DNA of 5,474 nt from Alphaproteobacteria bacterium (GTDB lineage Bacteria; Pseudomonadota; Alphaproteobacteria; Puniceispirillales; Puniceispirillaceae): NCBI GenBank assembly GCA_022425565.1, contig JAKMFG010000021.1, positions 1 to 5,474 of the forward strand, read 5' to 3'. The stretch's first letter is position 1. Each line of letters begins with the position of its first letter. A program made the position numbers and the translations under genes. Below are positions 1-5,474 of the stretch, piece after piece. The notes beneath the pieces were generated by a model, which was not told the DNA's origin, ran no database searches, and was given only the letters and a program-made list of their open reading frames with translations.

Positions 1-131
1 CCCCAAGCGCATCTCTGACTGTGCCTGCAAACGTTACGGGCTCTGATGAGCTGAATGCACTGACTGATCCGCAAACTGCGACTTATCGCGTGTCGTCCGG
101 TGGCGCAAGCGTCACAGCTGATTGTCCATAA
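1..131 (+). CDS. C-terminal end of an unrecognised protein (5' end outside the window)
   Basis: The frame whose first full codon is at 3 stays open from the window edge to a TAA at 129-131, giving 42 residues that end in GGASVTADCP. The other two + frames stop early (TGA at 16-18 and 44-46). A strong + strand terminator lies about 50 bases after this stop, which is what one expects behind a real gene. The visible tail is rich in Ser, Thr, Ala and Val, has no membrane segment and no motif I can place, so no function is proposed. With only 42 codons the coding call rests on the open frame plus the terminator; a chance open frame remains possible. Confidence 0.42.
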   Translation, partial: PSASLTVPANVTGSDELNALTDPQTATYRVSSGGASVTADCP

Positions 132-182
132 TATACATTATGCGACAAAAGAGGATTATCTGGTGACAGGTGATCTGAAATC

Positions 183-210
183 AAGGGCGGCTCCTCTGGC
201 CGCCCTTTTT
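183..210 (+). terminator. Rho-independent terminator behind the upstream gene
   Basis: A perfect 7-bp GC-rich stem (GGGCGGC at 185-191 with GCCGCCC at 199-205) closes a 7-base loop. It is followed directly by five T (206-210), and two A before the stem extend it by A-T pairs. The T run is on the + strand only, so it ends + strand transcription coming from the left and insulates the thiamine operon promoter that follows. Confidence 0.88.
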
Positions 211-246
211 ATTGACCAAAACCTGCCAGGAACCGTCAGAGCGGCT

Positions 247-276
247 TTGCAAGGCACCGTCACTTTCCTATATACT
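247..276 (+). promoter_or_regulatory. Predicted sigma70-type promoter of the thiBPQ operon
   Basis: TATACT at 271-276 matches five of six -10 consensus bases. TTGCAA at 247-252 matches four of six -35 bases, with an 18-base spacer. The expected start point, about 7 bases after the -10 box, falls at 282-284, which coincides with the first base of the riboswitch P1 helix. That agreement, and the terminator just upstream, is the main support. The -35 box is weak and was chosen by spacing. Confidence 0.6.
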
Positions 277-280
277 CTAC

Positions 281-366
281 ACACGCTTGGGGTGCCTGTT
301 CCTGAAACGGGCTGAGAAAAACCCATCGAACCTGAACCAGGTCATTCTGGCGGAGGAAAGCGGAAC
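281..366 (+). ncRNA. TPP riboswitch aptamer (THI element)
   Basis: All the conserved blocks of the thiamine pyrophosphate aptamer are present in order: GGGGTGCC at 289-296, GGCTGAGA at 310-317, ACCC at 321-324, GAACCTGA at 328-335, and the GGTCATTCTGGCGGAGGAAAG block at about 340-360. The helices can be traced: P1 pairs CGCTT (284-288) with AAGCG (358-362); P2 pairs GGGT (290-293) with ACCC (321-324); P3 pairs 294-300 with 306-312 around a short 5-base loop; a stem in the second arm pairs CCAG (337-340) with CTGG (347-350). The P2/P3 arm carrying CTGAGA recognises the pyrimidine ring and the P4/P5 arm the pyrophosphate in this family. Its position directly in front of thiBPQ fits feedback control of thiamine uptake by TPP. 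Confidence 0.95.
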
Positions 367-371
367 TGATA

Positions 372-387
372 CCGGTCGCCCGACCGG
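372..387 (+). other. Short hairpin between aptamer and expression platform
   Basis: CCGGTC (372-377) pairs perfectly with GACCGG (382-387) around a 4-base loop. No T run follows (the next bases are CAACAC), so it is not a terminator. It probably acts as a spacer or folding intermediate in the riboswitch leader. The 3' arm could alternatively pair with 411-416 with one mismatch. Confidence 0.5.
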
Positions 388-403
388 CAACACACTCCCT
401 TCC

Positions 404-443
404 TTACCGTCCGATCTGGCTTGTTAAGCCGCATTGGAGGTAA
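404..443 (+). promoter_or_regulatory. Predicted Shine-Dalgarno-sequestering hairpin of the riboswitch
   Basis: The bases before thiB form a long imperfect stem: TTACC (404-408) with GGTAA (439-443), T410 with A438, CCGAT (411-415) with ATTGG (433-437, one G-U), T417 with G431, and GGCTT (418-422) with AAGCC (426-430) around a 3-base loop. Only G409 is bulged and C416/C432 mismatched, leaving about 17 pairs. The whole ribosome binding site GGAGG (436-440) sits in the 3' arm. No T run follows, so the switch most likely blocks translation start of thiB when TPP is bound. The fold was derived by hand, with no energy calculation. Confidence 0.7.
436..440 (+). promoter_or_regulatory. Ribosome binding site of thiB
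   Basis: GGAGG lies 5 bases before the ATG at 446. It decides the start: the in-frame TTG at 434 overlaps this site and has no binding site of its own, while the ATG is ideally placed and begins a proper signal peptide. Confidence 0.85.
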
Positions 444-445
444 AT

Positions 446-1456
446 ATGCGTACTCTCTTCACCTGGATGATGGCAGCCGCCGCATCGCTGGTGGCGCCCG
501 CAACCGTGGCATTCGCCGCGGACAAGCCGGTGCTGACGATCTATACCTATGAATCTTTCACATCCGAATGGGGCCCGGGCCCTGCGATCGAGACGGCGTT
601 TGAGGAAAACTGCAACTGTGATCTTCAGTTCGTGTCCCTCGACAGCTCGATCGGCATTCTGGGACGTGTCCAGCTCGAAGGTGCCGGATCCAAGGCAGAT
701 ATTGTGCTTGGTCTCGATACCAACCTGATGGCAACGGCACGCAACACAGGCCTGTTTGCGCCGCATGGCACCACCCTTGCCGGCCGGACCTCCCTTCCCG
801 TTGAATTCTCGGACGATGTGTTCGTGCCTTTCGACTGGGGACATTTCGCCTTTGTCTACAACTCCGAGACCATGGCGCAACCACCTGTATCTATGCAGGA
901 ACTTGTCGATGCGCCGGAAAGCCTTCGCATCGTCATTCAGGACCCGCGCACAGCAACACCCGGCCTCGGCCTGCTTCTGTGGGTGAAGTCTGTCTATGGG
1001 GATGACGCGCCCGAAGCATGGGCGAAACTGGAACCAAAGATCGTGACCGTCACCAAGGGTTGGTGGGATGCCTATTCCATGTTCCTCGAGGGCGAGGCCG
1101 ACATGGTTCTGTCATATTCGACATCGCCTGCCTATCACGTCATCGCCGAGAGCACTGACAAATTCAAGGCAGCTGCTTTTAACGAAGGGCACTACATGCA
1201 GGTAGAGGTTGCAGCCATGATGAAGAATGCACCTCAGCCCGAACTGGCCTCGCAGTTCATGGATTTCATCCTTGATGACGGGTTCCAGTCGGTGATTCCG
1301 ACGACAAACTGGATGTATCCGGCGGGAAAGGCCAGCGTTCCAGAGGCATTTGGCGACCTGATCTCGCCTGCCAAGTCGCTGCTGTTCACACCTGAGCAGG
1401 TGGCGCAAAACAAATCCGCATGGGTGGCAGAGTGGCAGGGCGCGCTCAGCCAGTAA
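446..1456 (+). CDS. thiB: Thiamine ABC transporter, periplasmic substrate-binding protein ThiB (TbpA)
   Basis: This is a 336-residue periplasmic protein that binds thiamine, thiamine phosphate and TPP and hands them to the ThiP/ThiQ importer. Residues 1-24 form a Sec signal peptide (Arg near the start, an Ala-rich core, AFA before the likely cut at 24/25). The mature part follows E. coli ThiB closely as I remember it: VLTIYTYESF (29-38), WGPGP (42-46), CNC (56-58), KADIVLGLD (83-91), PFDWGHFAFVYN (128-139), GWWDAYSMFLEGEADMVLSY (205-224) and NWMYP (288-292). The aromatic residues in the last two blocks lie where the family's ligand pocket is. Length matches the family (about 327 in E. coli). 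It is the first gene of the operon, directly under the TPP riboswitch, and its TAA stop shares one base with the thiP start. The start was chosen from GGAGG at 436-440. Confidence 0.96.
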   Translation: MRTLFTWMMAAAASLVAPATVAFAADKPVLTIYTYESFTSEWGPGPAIETAFEENCNCDLQFVSLDSSIGILGRVQLEGAGSKADIVLGLDTNLMATARNTGLFAPHGTTLAGRTSLPVEFSDDVFVPFDWGHFAFVYNSETMAQPPVSMQELVDAPESLRIVIQDPRTATPGLGLLLWVKSVYGDDAPEAWAKLEPKIVTVTKGWWDAYSMFLEGEADMVLSYSTSPAYHVIAESTDKFKAAAFNEGHYMQVEVAAMMKNAPQPELASQFMDFILDDGFQSVIPTTNWMYPAGKASVPEAFGDLISPAKSLLFTPEQVAQNKSAWVAEWQGALSQ

Positions 1457-3069
1457 TGTCATGGCGAAGGCCGGGACCGGTTTCAGGTCTCGGCCTTGGT
1501 CTTGCAGCGGGTTTGCTGCTGTTGGCGCTTGCCTCGATCGGCGCGTTGATCGGCGCAGCCGGAACCGGCTATGACACCGCATCCCACACCACAGGCTACA
1601 TCCGGCATGTCGCCGGGTTTACGTTTTTTCAGGCCGCGCTTTCGGCAATTTTGGCACTTGCACTCGCCCTTCCTGCGGCAAGAGCCTGTTGGCGCCGTGC
1701 TTCAAGCTGGAATACAAATTTATTGATTTTATTCGCATTTCTACCTGTAGTCATGCCAACAACAGTGGCGGCGACAGGCCTGATCGGCGTCTGGGGACAG
1801 CGAGGCGTCATATCGCAGCTTCTTCAGTCGGCGGGTGCCCCGCCTCTCCCGCCAGTCTATGGTCTTGGCGCTGTTCTGCTTGCCCATGTATTTTTCAACG
1901 CACCTCTGATGCTACGCATCCTGGCCGGCGCACTTGGCGGCATCCCCCAGGCTCAGTGGCGGCTTGCCGCGCAATGGGGCCTGTCCGATCTTGAGCGTTT
2001 CTGGAAGATCGAGTGGCCGTCACTCAGACGGGTCATACCGGGGTTGCTGGCCCTTGTCTTCCTGCTCTGCTTCACATCCTTCTCGCTTGTGCTGATGCTT
2101 GGTGGCGGGCCTGCCGTGACCACACTGGAAGTCAGCATCTATACTGCCTTGCGATTTGATTTCGACCTGCCGATGGCCGGAAAGCTGGCTCTGCTCCAGC
2201 TTATGATCTGCGCCGGTGTTGTCATTCTGCTGACAATGCTGACGGGCCAGTCCTGGGCCGGTGCGGCAGGCAGAACCGGTCAGACTGTCCCACAACGCGG
2301 CGACAACGCCATAGCTACACGTGCCGTCGATGGCATGATCCTGATGATCTTTGTCAGCGTTACCGTCCTTCCGCTTTTTGCAATATTGTGGCGAGGCATC
2401 GGTCCGCAGCTGGTCGCTGTGCTGGCCTGGCCGGCATTCTGGCAGGCAACGCTCACATCGCTTGCGATAGCGCTGCTTTCAGGCCTGCTGGCAACCGGCA
2501 TAGCGCTTGTTCTTGCCACGGCACGGTCGCGGCGCGCGGTTGCCGGTCTTGCCGTCTGGCCGCTTGATCTGGCGATCTCGCTCTATCTGGCGGTATCGGC
2601 CATTGTTCTGGGTACTGGAATATTCATTCTGTTGCGTACGGTTGCAGATGTGTTTCTGTTGGCGCCGTTGCTTGTGTTGCTCGGGAACATGCTGGTCGCC
2701 CTTCCCTTTGCCTATCGGATACTCGAGGGCCGACTGGCATCGCTTGCCGCGGCTCAGGACCGGCTCTGCGCTGCGCTGGATATCCGTGGCTGGCGCAGGT
2801 TTCGCCTTGTGACGCTTCCGGCGCTGGCGCCAGAGATTGGCTATGCCGCTGGTTTGTCCTCCGCCCTGTCCCTCGGTGATATGACCATTGTCGCACTCTT
2901 TGGCAGTCAGCAGTTTCAGACACTTCCCTGGCTCCTCTACCAGACCATGGCACGCTACCGCGCTGGTGAGGCTGCGGCTCTGGCACTTTGGCTGCTAGGC
3001 CTTACATTGCTGCTTTTTTCAGTTTTCGTTCTGTCAGCAAAGCTGGCCGGGAGGCGTAACCATGCTTGA
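1456..3069 (+). CDS. thiP: Thiamine ABC transporter, fused inner-membrane permease ThiP
   Basis: This 537-residue polytopic protein forms the whole membrane channel of the thiamine importer. Two binding-protein-dependent permease domains are fused, so one chain replaces the usual dimer. Many hydrophobic segments are visible, beginning at about 11-34. Each half has an EAA-type loop that docks onto the ATPase: about 170-192 (AAQWG..., with PSL) and about 437-458 (CAALDIRGW..., with LPAL). Length equals E. coli ThiP (about 536). The ATG at 1456 overlaps the thiB stop as TAATG, so translation is probably coupled; only a weak purine stretch precedes it. An in-frame ATG at 1420 would add 12 polar residues, lies inside thiB and is less likely. 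The 3' end overlaps thiQ by 8 bases. Confidence 0.95.
   Translation: MSWRRPGPVSGLGLGLAAGLLLLALASIGALIGAAGTGYDTASHTTGYIRHVAGFTFFQAALSAILALALALPAARACWRRASSWNTNLLILFAFLPVVMPTTVAATGLIGVWGQRGVISQLLQSAGAPPLPPVYGLGAVLLAHVFFNAPLMLRILAGALGGIPQAQWRLAAQWGLSDLERFWKIEWPSLRRVIPGLLALVFLLCFTSFSLVLMLGGGPAVTTLEVSIYTALRFDFDLPMAGKLALLQLMICAGVVILLTMLTGQSWAGAAGRTGQTVPQRGDNAIATRAVDGMILMIFVSVTVLPLFAILWRGIGPQLVAVLAWPAFWQATLTSLAIALLSGLLATGIALVLATARSRRAVAGLAVWPLDLAISLYLAVSAIVLGTGIFILLRTVADVFLLAPLLVLLGNMLVALPFAYRILEGRLASLAAAQDRLCAALDIRGWRRFRLVTLPALAPEIGYAAGLSSALSLGDMTIVALFGSQQFQTLPWLLYQTMARYRAGEAAALALWLLGLTLLLFSVFVLSAKLAGRRNHA
3049..3054 (+). promoter_or_regulatory. Ribosome binding site of thiQ inside the end of thiP
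   Basis: GGGAGG lies 7 bases before the ATG at 3062, within the last codons of thiP. It fixes the thiQ start and shows that thiQ can load ribosomes itself, although it overlaps thiP. Confidence 0.8.
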
Positions 3070-3673
3070 AATTCGCGGCGTCAGCTTCACCCGCCCGGGC
3101 GGCCTGTCATTTTCCTATGACATCACCGTGGCAGAAGGTGAAATCCTTGCCGTTCAGGGACCTTCAGGCGTCGGCAAGACGACCCTTCTCGACCTGATTG
3201 CCGGGTTCGAGTATCCCGACAGTGGCTCCATTTCATGGAACGGCTCGAATTTCCTCGCATCTCCGCCCTGGGAGCGACCGGTCACGACCGTGTTCCAGTC
3301 CGACAACCTCTTTACACACCTGACCTGTCTCGAGAATGTCAGGATCGGGTTGCCATCAATTAAGAGGGACGATCACGCAGCGATCAATGCCGCGTTCACG
3401 CGGCTTGGCATTGACGGGCTGCAGAACAGGCTGCCAGACGCCATATCAGGCGGCCAGCAGCAACGTGTGGCCTTGGCAAGGGCGTTGCTGCGTGACAAGC
3501 CGGTGCTGCTCCTCGACGAGAGCTTCAGTGCGCTGGACTGGCCGACACGCCAGGGCTGTTTCGATTCTCTCAGGGAAATCACCGAGACACGGCAGATGGC
3601 TGTGCTTTTTGTCAGCCATGATGAACGGGATTCGACGCATCTCGGTTGCAAGAGCTTGCAGCTCACAGCCTGA
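3062..3673 (+). CDS. thiQ: Thiamine ABC transporter, ATP-binding protein ThiQ
   Basis: This 203-residue cytoplasmic ATPase powers thiamine import by binding the EAA loops of ThiP. All ABC motifs are present: Walker A GPSGVGKTT (33-41), Q-loop Gln79 in VFQSDNLF, signature SGGQQQR (129-135), Walker B VLLLDE (148-153, catalytic Glu153), D-loop SALD (156-159) and the switch His186 in FVSHD. The D-loop region reads DESFSALD where related importers usually have DEPFSALD. At 203 residues it ends soon after the H-loop and is shorter than E. coli ThiQ (about 232), with no regulatory C-terminal domain; it still looks functional. It is the last gene of the operon and overlaps thiP by 8 bases. ThiQ rather than another importer ATPase is inferred mainly from its place after thiB and thiP. 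Confidence 0.95.
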   Translation: MLEIRGVSFTRPGGLSFSYDITVAEGEILAVQGPSGVGKTTLLDLIAGFEYPDSGSISWNGSNFLASPPWERPVTTVFQSDNLFTHLTCLENVRIGLPSIKRDDHAAINAAFTRLGIDGLQNRLPDAISGGQQQRVALARALLRDKPVLLLDESFSALDWPTRQGCFDSLREITETRQMAVLFVSHDERDSTHLGCKSLQLTA

Positions 3674-3696
3674 TCCGGTGACATTCCACAATCTGG
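3674..3696. other. 23-base gap between convergent genes, no clear terminator
   Basis: The thiQ stop (3671-3673) and the stop of the - strand peptidase gene (3697-3699) face each other across 23 bases. I see no GC-rich hairpin with a T run on either strand here or just inside either gene. Termination is therefore Rho-dependent, or the transcripts overlap. Confidence 0.55.
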
Positions 3697-4725
3697 TTAT
3701 TCAGAGAGAGCCTCAATGCGCTCGCTGAAGCTGGGATGCGAGGCCAGCATGCTGCCGCCATCGCACCTTTCGCCGCATTCCTCTGCGATTTTCTGGAAAA
3801 ACCTGACAAGGGCCTGTGGGTCGCGCCCGATGGCCGCCATCCAGTCGGCCGAAAGGTGATCTGCCTCGAGTTCGAAGGCGCGTGAATTTTCCATCAGCAC
3901 AAGGCTGCCACCAAAACCGGCGACTTCCTCAAGGATGCTTTCCTCGCTTCCGACCATCAGGCTGACCCCGATCGCAACAACGGCGCTGCGCATGACCTGG
4001 CGAAGTGCGTGCTGCTCTGCAACATGGCCGAGCTCGTGCGCCAGCACGCCAAGCACCACGTCATCATCATCAGCAAAGGTGACCAGTTCATCCAGCAGCA
4101 CGATGTCATTGCCGGGCAGTGCAAAGGCATTCGGGCCAATCCCCGGCGCACTGCGGAAATGCAACCTCGTGTTACGGTATTCAGCCGGCGCAAGTGCAAG
4201 AAGCCTTTCAAATTCCTTGCTGATTTGGTCCTGGCTCGCTTGTGGTAGTGTGCTGTCTCCAAGGATCACCAGATCGAGCTGGGTTAGCACCATTGTCGAG
4301 GCCCGCTCCACAAGATGTGGCGGCATCATCCGCGCCATGGCATCGCCGACTGGCGCAATGGCAAACCTGATGCCGATTGCAAGGAAGACAAAGGCGATGC
4401 TAAGCGCGACAACACCGCGCCAGCGCACATTCTCCAGCCGGGACAACCCCGCTCCCATTCGGCTGCGGCGGGGATAGAAGCTTTCCAGTTTCGAATGTTC
4501 ACGTCCTGCGGGCAGCCGGAAGATATCGCCTGTTGAAAGGCGCAGACGCGTATCCCCTCCCCCAATCATCGGCAGCACTTCGGCAATGGTCACCTGATCC
4601 ACGCCGCGCGCATCGGCACGTGCCAGAAACAGGCTGCCTGCCGGCTGGTTCGGCTCTGACACAAGCAAAGCCGCCTCAACCTGAATGGTCGTGCCTGATT
4701 TCGTCAATGCTCCGTGGAACTGCAT
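3697..4725 (-). CDS. Membrane-anchored M48-family zinc metallopeptidase
   Basis: This is a 342-residue predicted zinc endopeptidase. From the N-terminus it has a mainly polar domain of about 100 residues with no signal peptide, one clear membrane segment at about 104-126, then an M48 catalytic domain. The zinc site is HELGH (230-234, catalytic Glu231) with Glu285 in SRAFELEAD (281-289) as the expected third ligand. The C-terminal SHPSFSERI block (329-337) is the conserved HP-containing element of these peptidases. Substrates cannot be told from sequence; relatives act in membrane and outer-membrane protein quality control. It lies 7 bases after the DUF898 gene, with no good Shine-Dalgarno, so coupled translation is likely. 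An in-frame ATG at 4773 would overlap that gene by 41 bases and add 16 residues; I prefer 4725, which gives an N-terminus (MQFHGALTKSG) resembling related proteins. Confidence 0.88.
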   Translation of the reverse strand: MQFHGALTKSGTTIQVEAALLVSEPNQPAGSLFLARADARGVDQVTIAEVLPMIGGGDTRLRLSTGDIFRLPAGREHSKLESFYPRRSRMGAGLSRLENVRWRGVVALSIAFVFLAIGIRFAIAPVGDAMARMMPPHLVERASTMVLTQLDLVILGDSTLPQASQDQISKEFERLLALAPAEYRNTRLHFRSAPGIGPNAFALPGNDIVLLDELVTFADDDDVVLGVLAHELGHVAEQHALRQVMRSAVVAIGVSLMVGSEESILEEVAGFGGSLVLMENSRAFELEADHLSADWMAAIGRDPQALVRFFQKIAEECGERCDGGSMLASHPSFSERIEALSE

Positions 4726-4732
4726 CGGACGA

Positions 4733-5474
4733 CTAGAAGGTGATTTCCATGCTGGTCGCCTCGCCGACAGCATCGCCGACCGATCCGCCGGCGCGAAGCT
4801 GCTTGTCGATGAAACCCTTCATATCAGCGGTCGGCCGGATCTCTGTATTCTCGGTCAGATAGCGGTACTGGCGCACTTGTGTCCATGGTTGCAGCAGGCC
4901 AAGCGTCAGAACCACAAGGATCAGGTTACTGACCATGACCCATGCAAGGACAAGACCCGACACCTCGGACCTGAAGCGCACACCACCTTGAAGGCGAAGT
5001 GCATTCACCATGATATTTCGCGTTAAGGCGCGGTAATAGCTTCCTGTAATCATGAAAAGAAAAAACAGGATGACTGGCAAAACATACATCGCGGTGCTGA
5101 GCGAGGGATCAGCCGCAAGGCCATAAAATTCAGCCTCTGTCATCCCGCCAGCCATGATCTGCGACAACACGCCCGACAGCATCACAAAGGCAAGGCCGAC
5201 AACCGGGGCGCCAAGTATCAGGAGCAGCAGCACGGTCTTGAAGCCAGCGCCGTAATAGGATCCAAGAGACGCATCGCAATAGAAGCTCGCCGTTCCAAGA
5301 CTGTAATTCTTTCCGACATAGTCACGCATCGCCTTGGAGGCGAACGGAACCAGCAGTCCAAGCGTCAGGATTCCAATCACGGGAAGCAGGAAGATATACC
5401 AGACAGACCCAAGATAGCTACCCTTGAAATCAAAGCGGACGTCGCGCCAGGCAAGGCTGCGGGCGTTGAACCTG
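4733..5474 (-). CDS. DUF898/YjgN-family multi-pass membrane protein (5' end outside the window)
   Basis: The frame is open from the window edge to a TAG at 4735-4733; about 246 C-terminal residues are visible and the N-terminus is missing. An internal Met at 5380 is not the start, because the frame continues upstream with family-like sequence (a WRDVRFDF block at about 5428-5449, followed by a membrane segment). At least four hydrophobic segments are seen, with LTLGLLVPF and LTLGLLQPW each ending one, RALTRNIMVNAL between them, and a C-terminal tail (VGDAVGEATSMEITF) typical of DUF898 proteins. The function of this inner-membrane family is unknown. Partnership with the adjacent M48 peptidase is suggested by the 7-base spacing and, as I recall it, by similar pairs in other proteobacteria. 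Confidence 0.87.
   Translation of the reverse strand, partial: RFNARSLAWRDVRFDFKGSYLGSVWYIFLLPVIGILTLGLLVPFASKAMRDYVGKNYSLGTASFYCDASLGSYYGAGFKTVLLLLILGAPVVGLAFVMLSGVLSQIMAGGMTEAEFYGLAADPSLSTAMYVLPVILFFLFMITGSYYRALTRNIMVNALRLQGGVRFRSEVSGLVLAWVMVSNLILVVLTLGLLQPWTQVRQYRYLTENTEIRPTADMKGFIDKQLRAGGSVGDAVGEATSMEITF

Noticed and set aside
140..166. Tiny reading frame ATG 140 to TGA (8 codons) after the upstream gene
   Set aside because: It has no Shine-Dalgarno sequence, is very short and has no support as a leader peptide because the terminator follows.
372..396. Hairpin 372-387 as a transcription terminator of the riboswitch
   Set aside because: The bases after it are CAACACAC, with no T run.
100..427. 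Small + strand open frames 100-315 and 212-427
   Set aside because: They run through the terminator, promoter and TPP aptamer, whose conserved RNA elements explain the sequence better.
434..436. TTG at 434 as the start of thiB
   Set aside because: It overlaps the GGAGG site, which is ideally placed for the ATG at 446.
1420..1422. ATG at 1420 as the start of thiP
   Set aside because: It lies 36 bases inside thiB, adds a polar extension absent from the E. coli-type protein, and the TAATG overlap at 1454-1458 is the typical arrangement.
404..1582. Long - strand open frames opposite thiB (404-880, 558-884, 1112-1582)
   Set aside because: They lie opposite a confidently identified gene, show no family resemblance, and arise from codon bias of the + strand frame.
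3652..3664. GAGCT...AGCTC hairpin at the end of thiQ as a terminator
   Set aside because: The stem is only 5 bp, lies inside the coding region and has no T run.
3935..4736. + strand open frames opposite the peptidase gene (3935-4477, 4009-4248, 4315-4536, 4533-4736)
   Set aside because: They are shadows of the M48 gene; their translations are low-complexity Ser/Arg-rich sequences with no recognisable domain.
4771..4773. ATG at 4773 as the start of the M48 peptidase
   Set aside because: It would overlap the DUF898 gene by 41 bases and has no better ribosome binding site; kept as the alternative.
1..5474. Mobile element, CRISPR array, tRNA, defence or toxin-antitoxin system
   Set aside because: No transposase, regularly spaced repeats, tRNA-like fold or matching protein motif was seen on either strand.

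Overview
The window carries a thiamine-uptake operon under a TPP riboswitch on the + strand. It faces a convergent two-gene membrane-protein/metallopeptidase unit on the - strand. The DNA is moderately GC-rich. The protein sequences (a ThiBPQ set close in pattern to the enterobacterial one, and a DUF898/YjgN protein next to an M48 peptidase) suggest a Gram-negative proteobacterium, most plausibly an alphaproteobacterium. That placement is inference from sequence style, not from a marker gene.

Layout: bases 1-131 are probably the 3' end of an unrecognised + strand gene. It is followed by a clear Rho-independent terminator (183-210) that separates it from what follows. A sigma70-like promoter (-35 near 247, -10 near 271) would start transcription at about 282-284, exactly where the TPP-binding aptamer begins (P1 starts at 284). 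Between the aptamer and the first gene is a 40-base region (404-443) that folds into a long hairpin hiding the whole Shine-Dalgarno sequence of thiB. The switch therefore probably acts on translation rather than by termination.

Bases 446-3673 hold thiB, thiP and thiQ, tightly packed: thiB and thiP share one base (TAATG) and thiP and thiQ overlap by eight. They encode the periplasmic thiamine/TMP/TPP binding protein, the fused two-domain inner-membrane permease and the ATPase of one ABC importer. TPP made from imported thiamine, or imported directly, would shut off the operon through the riboswitch.

After only 23 bases, two - strand genes converge on the operon. The upstream one (4733 to beyond the window edge) is a DUF898/YjgN-family multi-pass membrane protein with a visible internal duplication. 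The downstream one (3697-4725) is a membrane-anchored M48 zinc metallopeptidase with HELGH. They are 7 bases apart and probably co-transcribed and translationally coupled. 

Overall this is mostly a recognisable, conserved region. I see no mobile element, CRISPR array, tRNA, rRNA or new defence-type system. The points most worth a second look are the detailed riboswitch expression platform and the poorly characterised DUF898-M48 pair.
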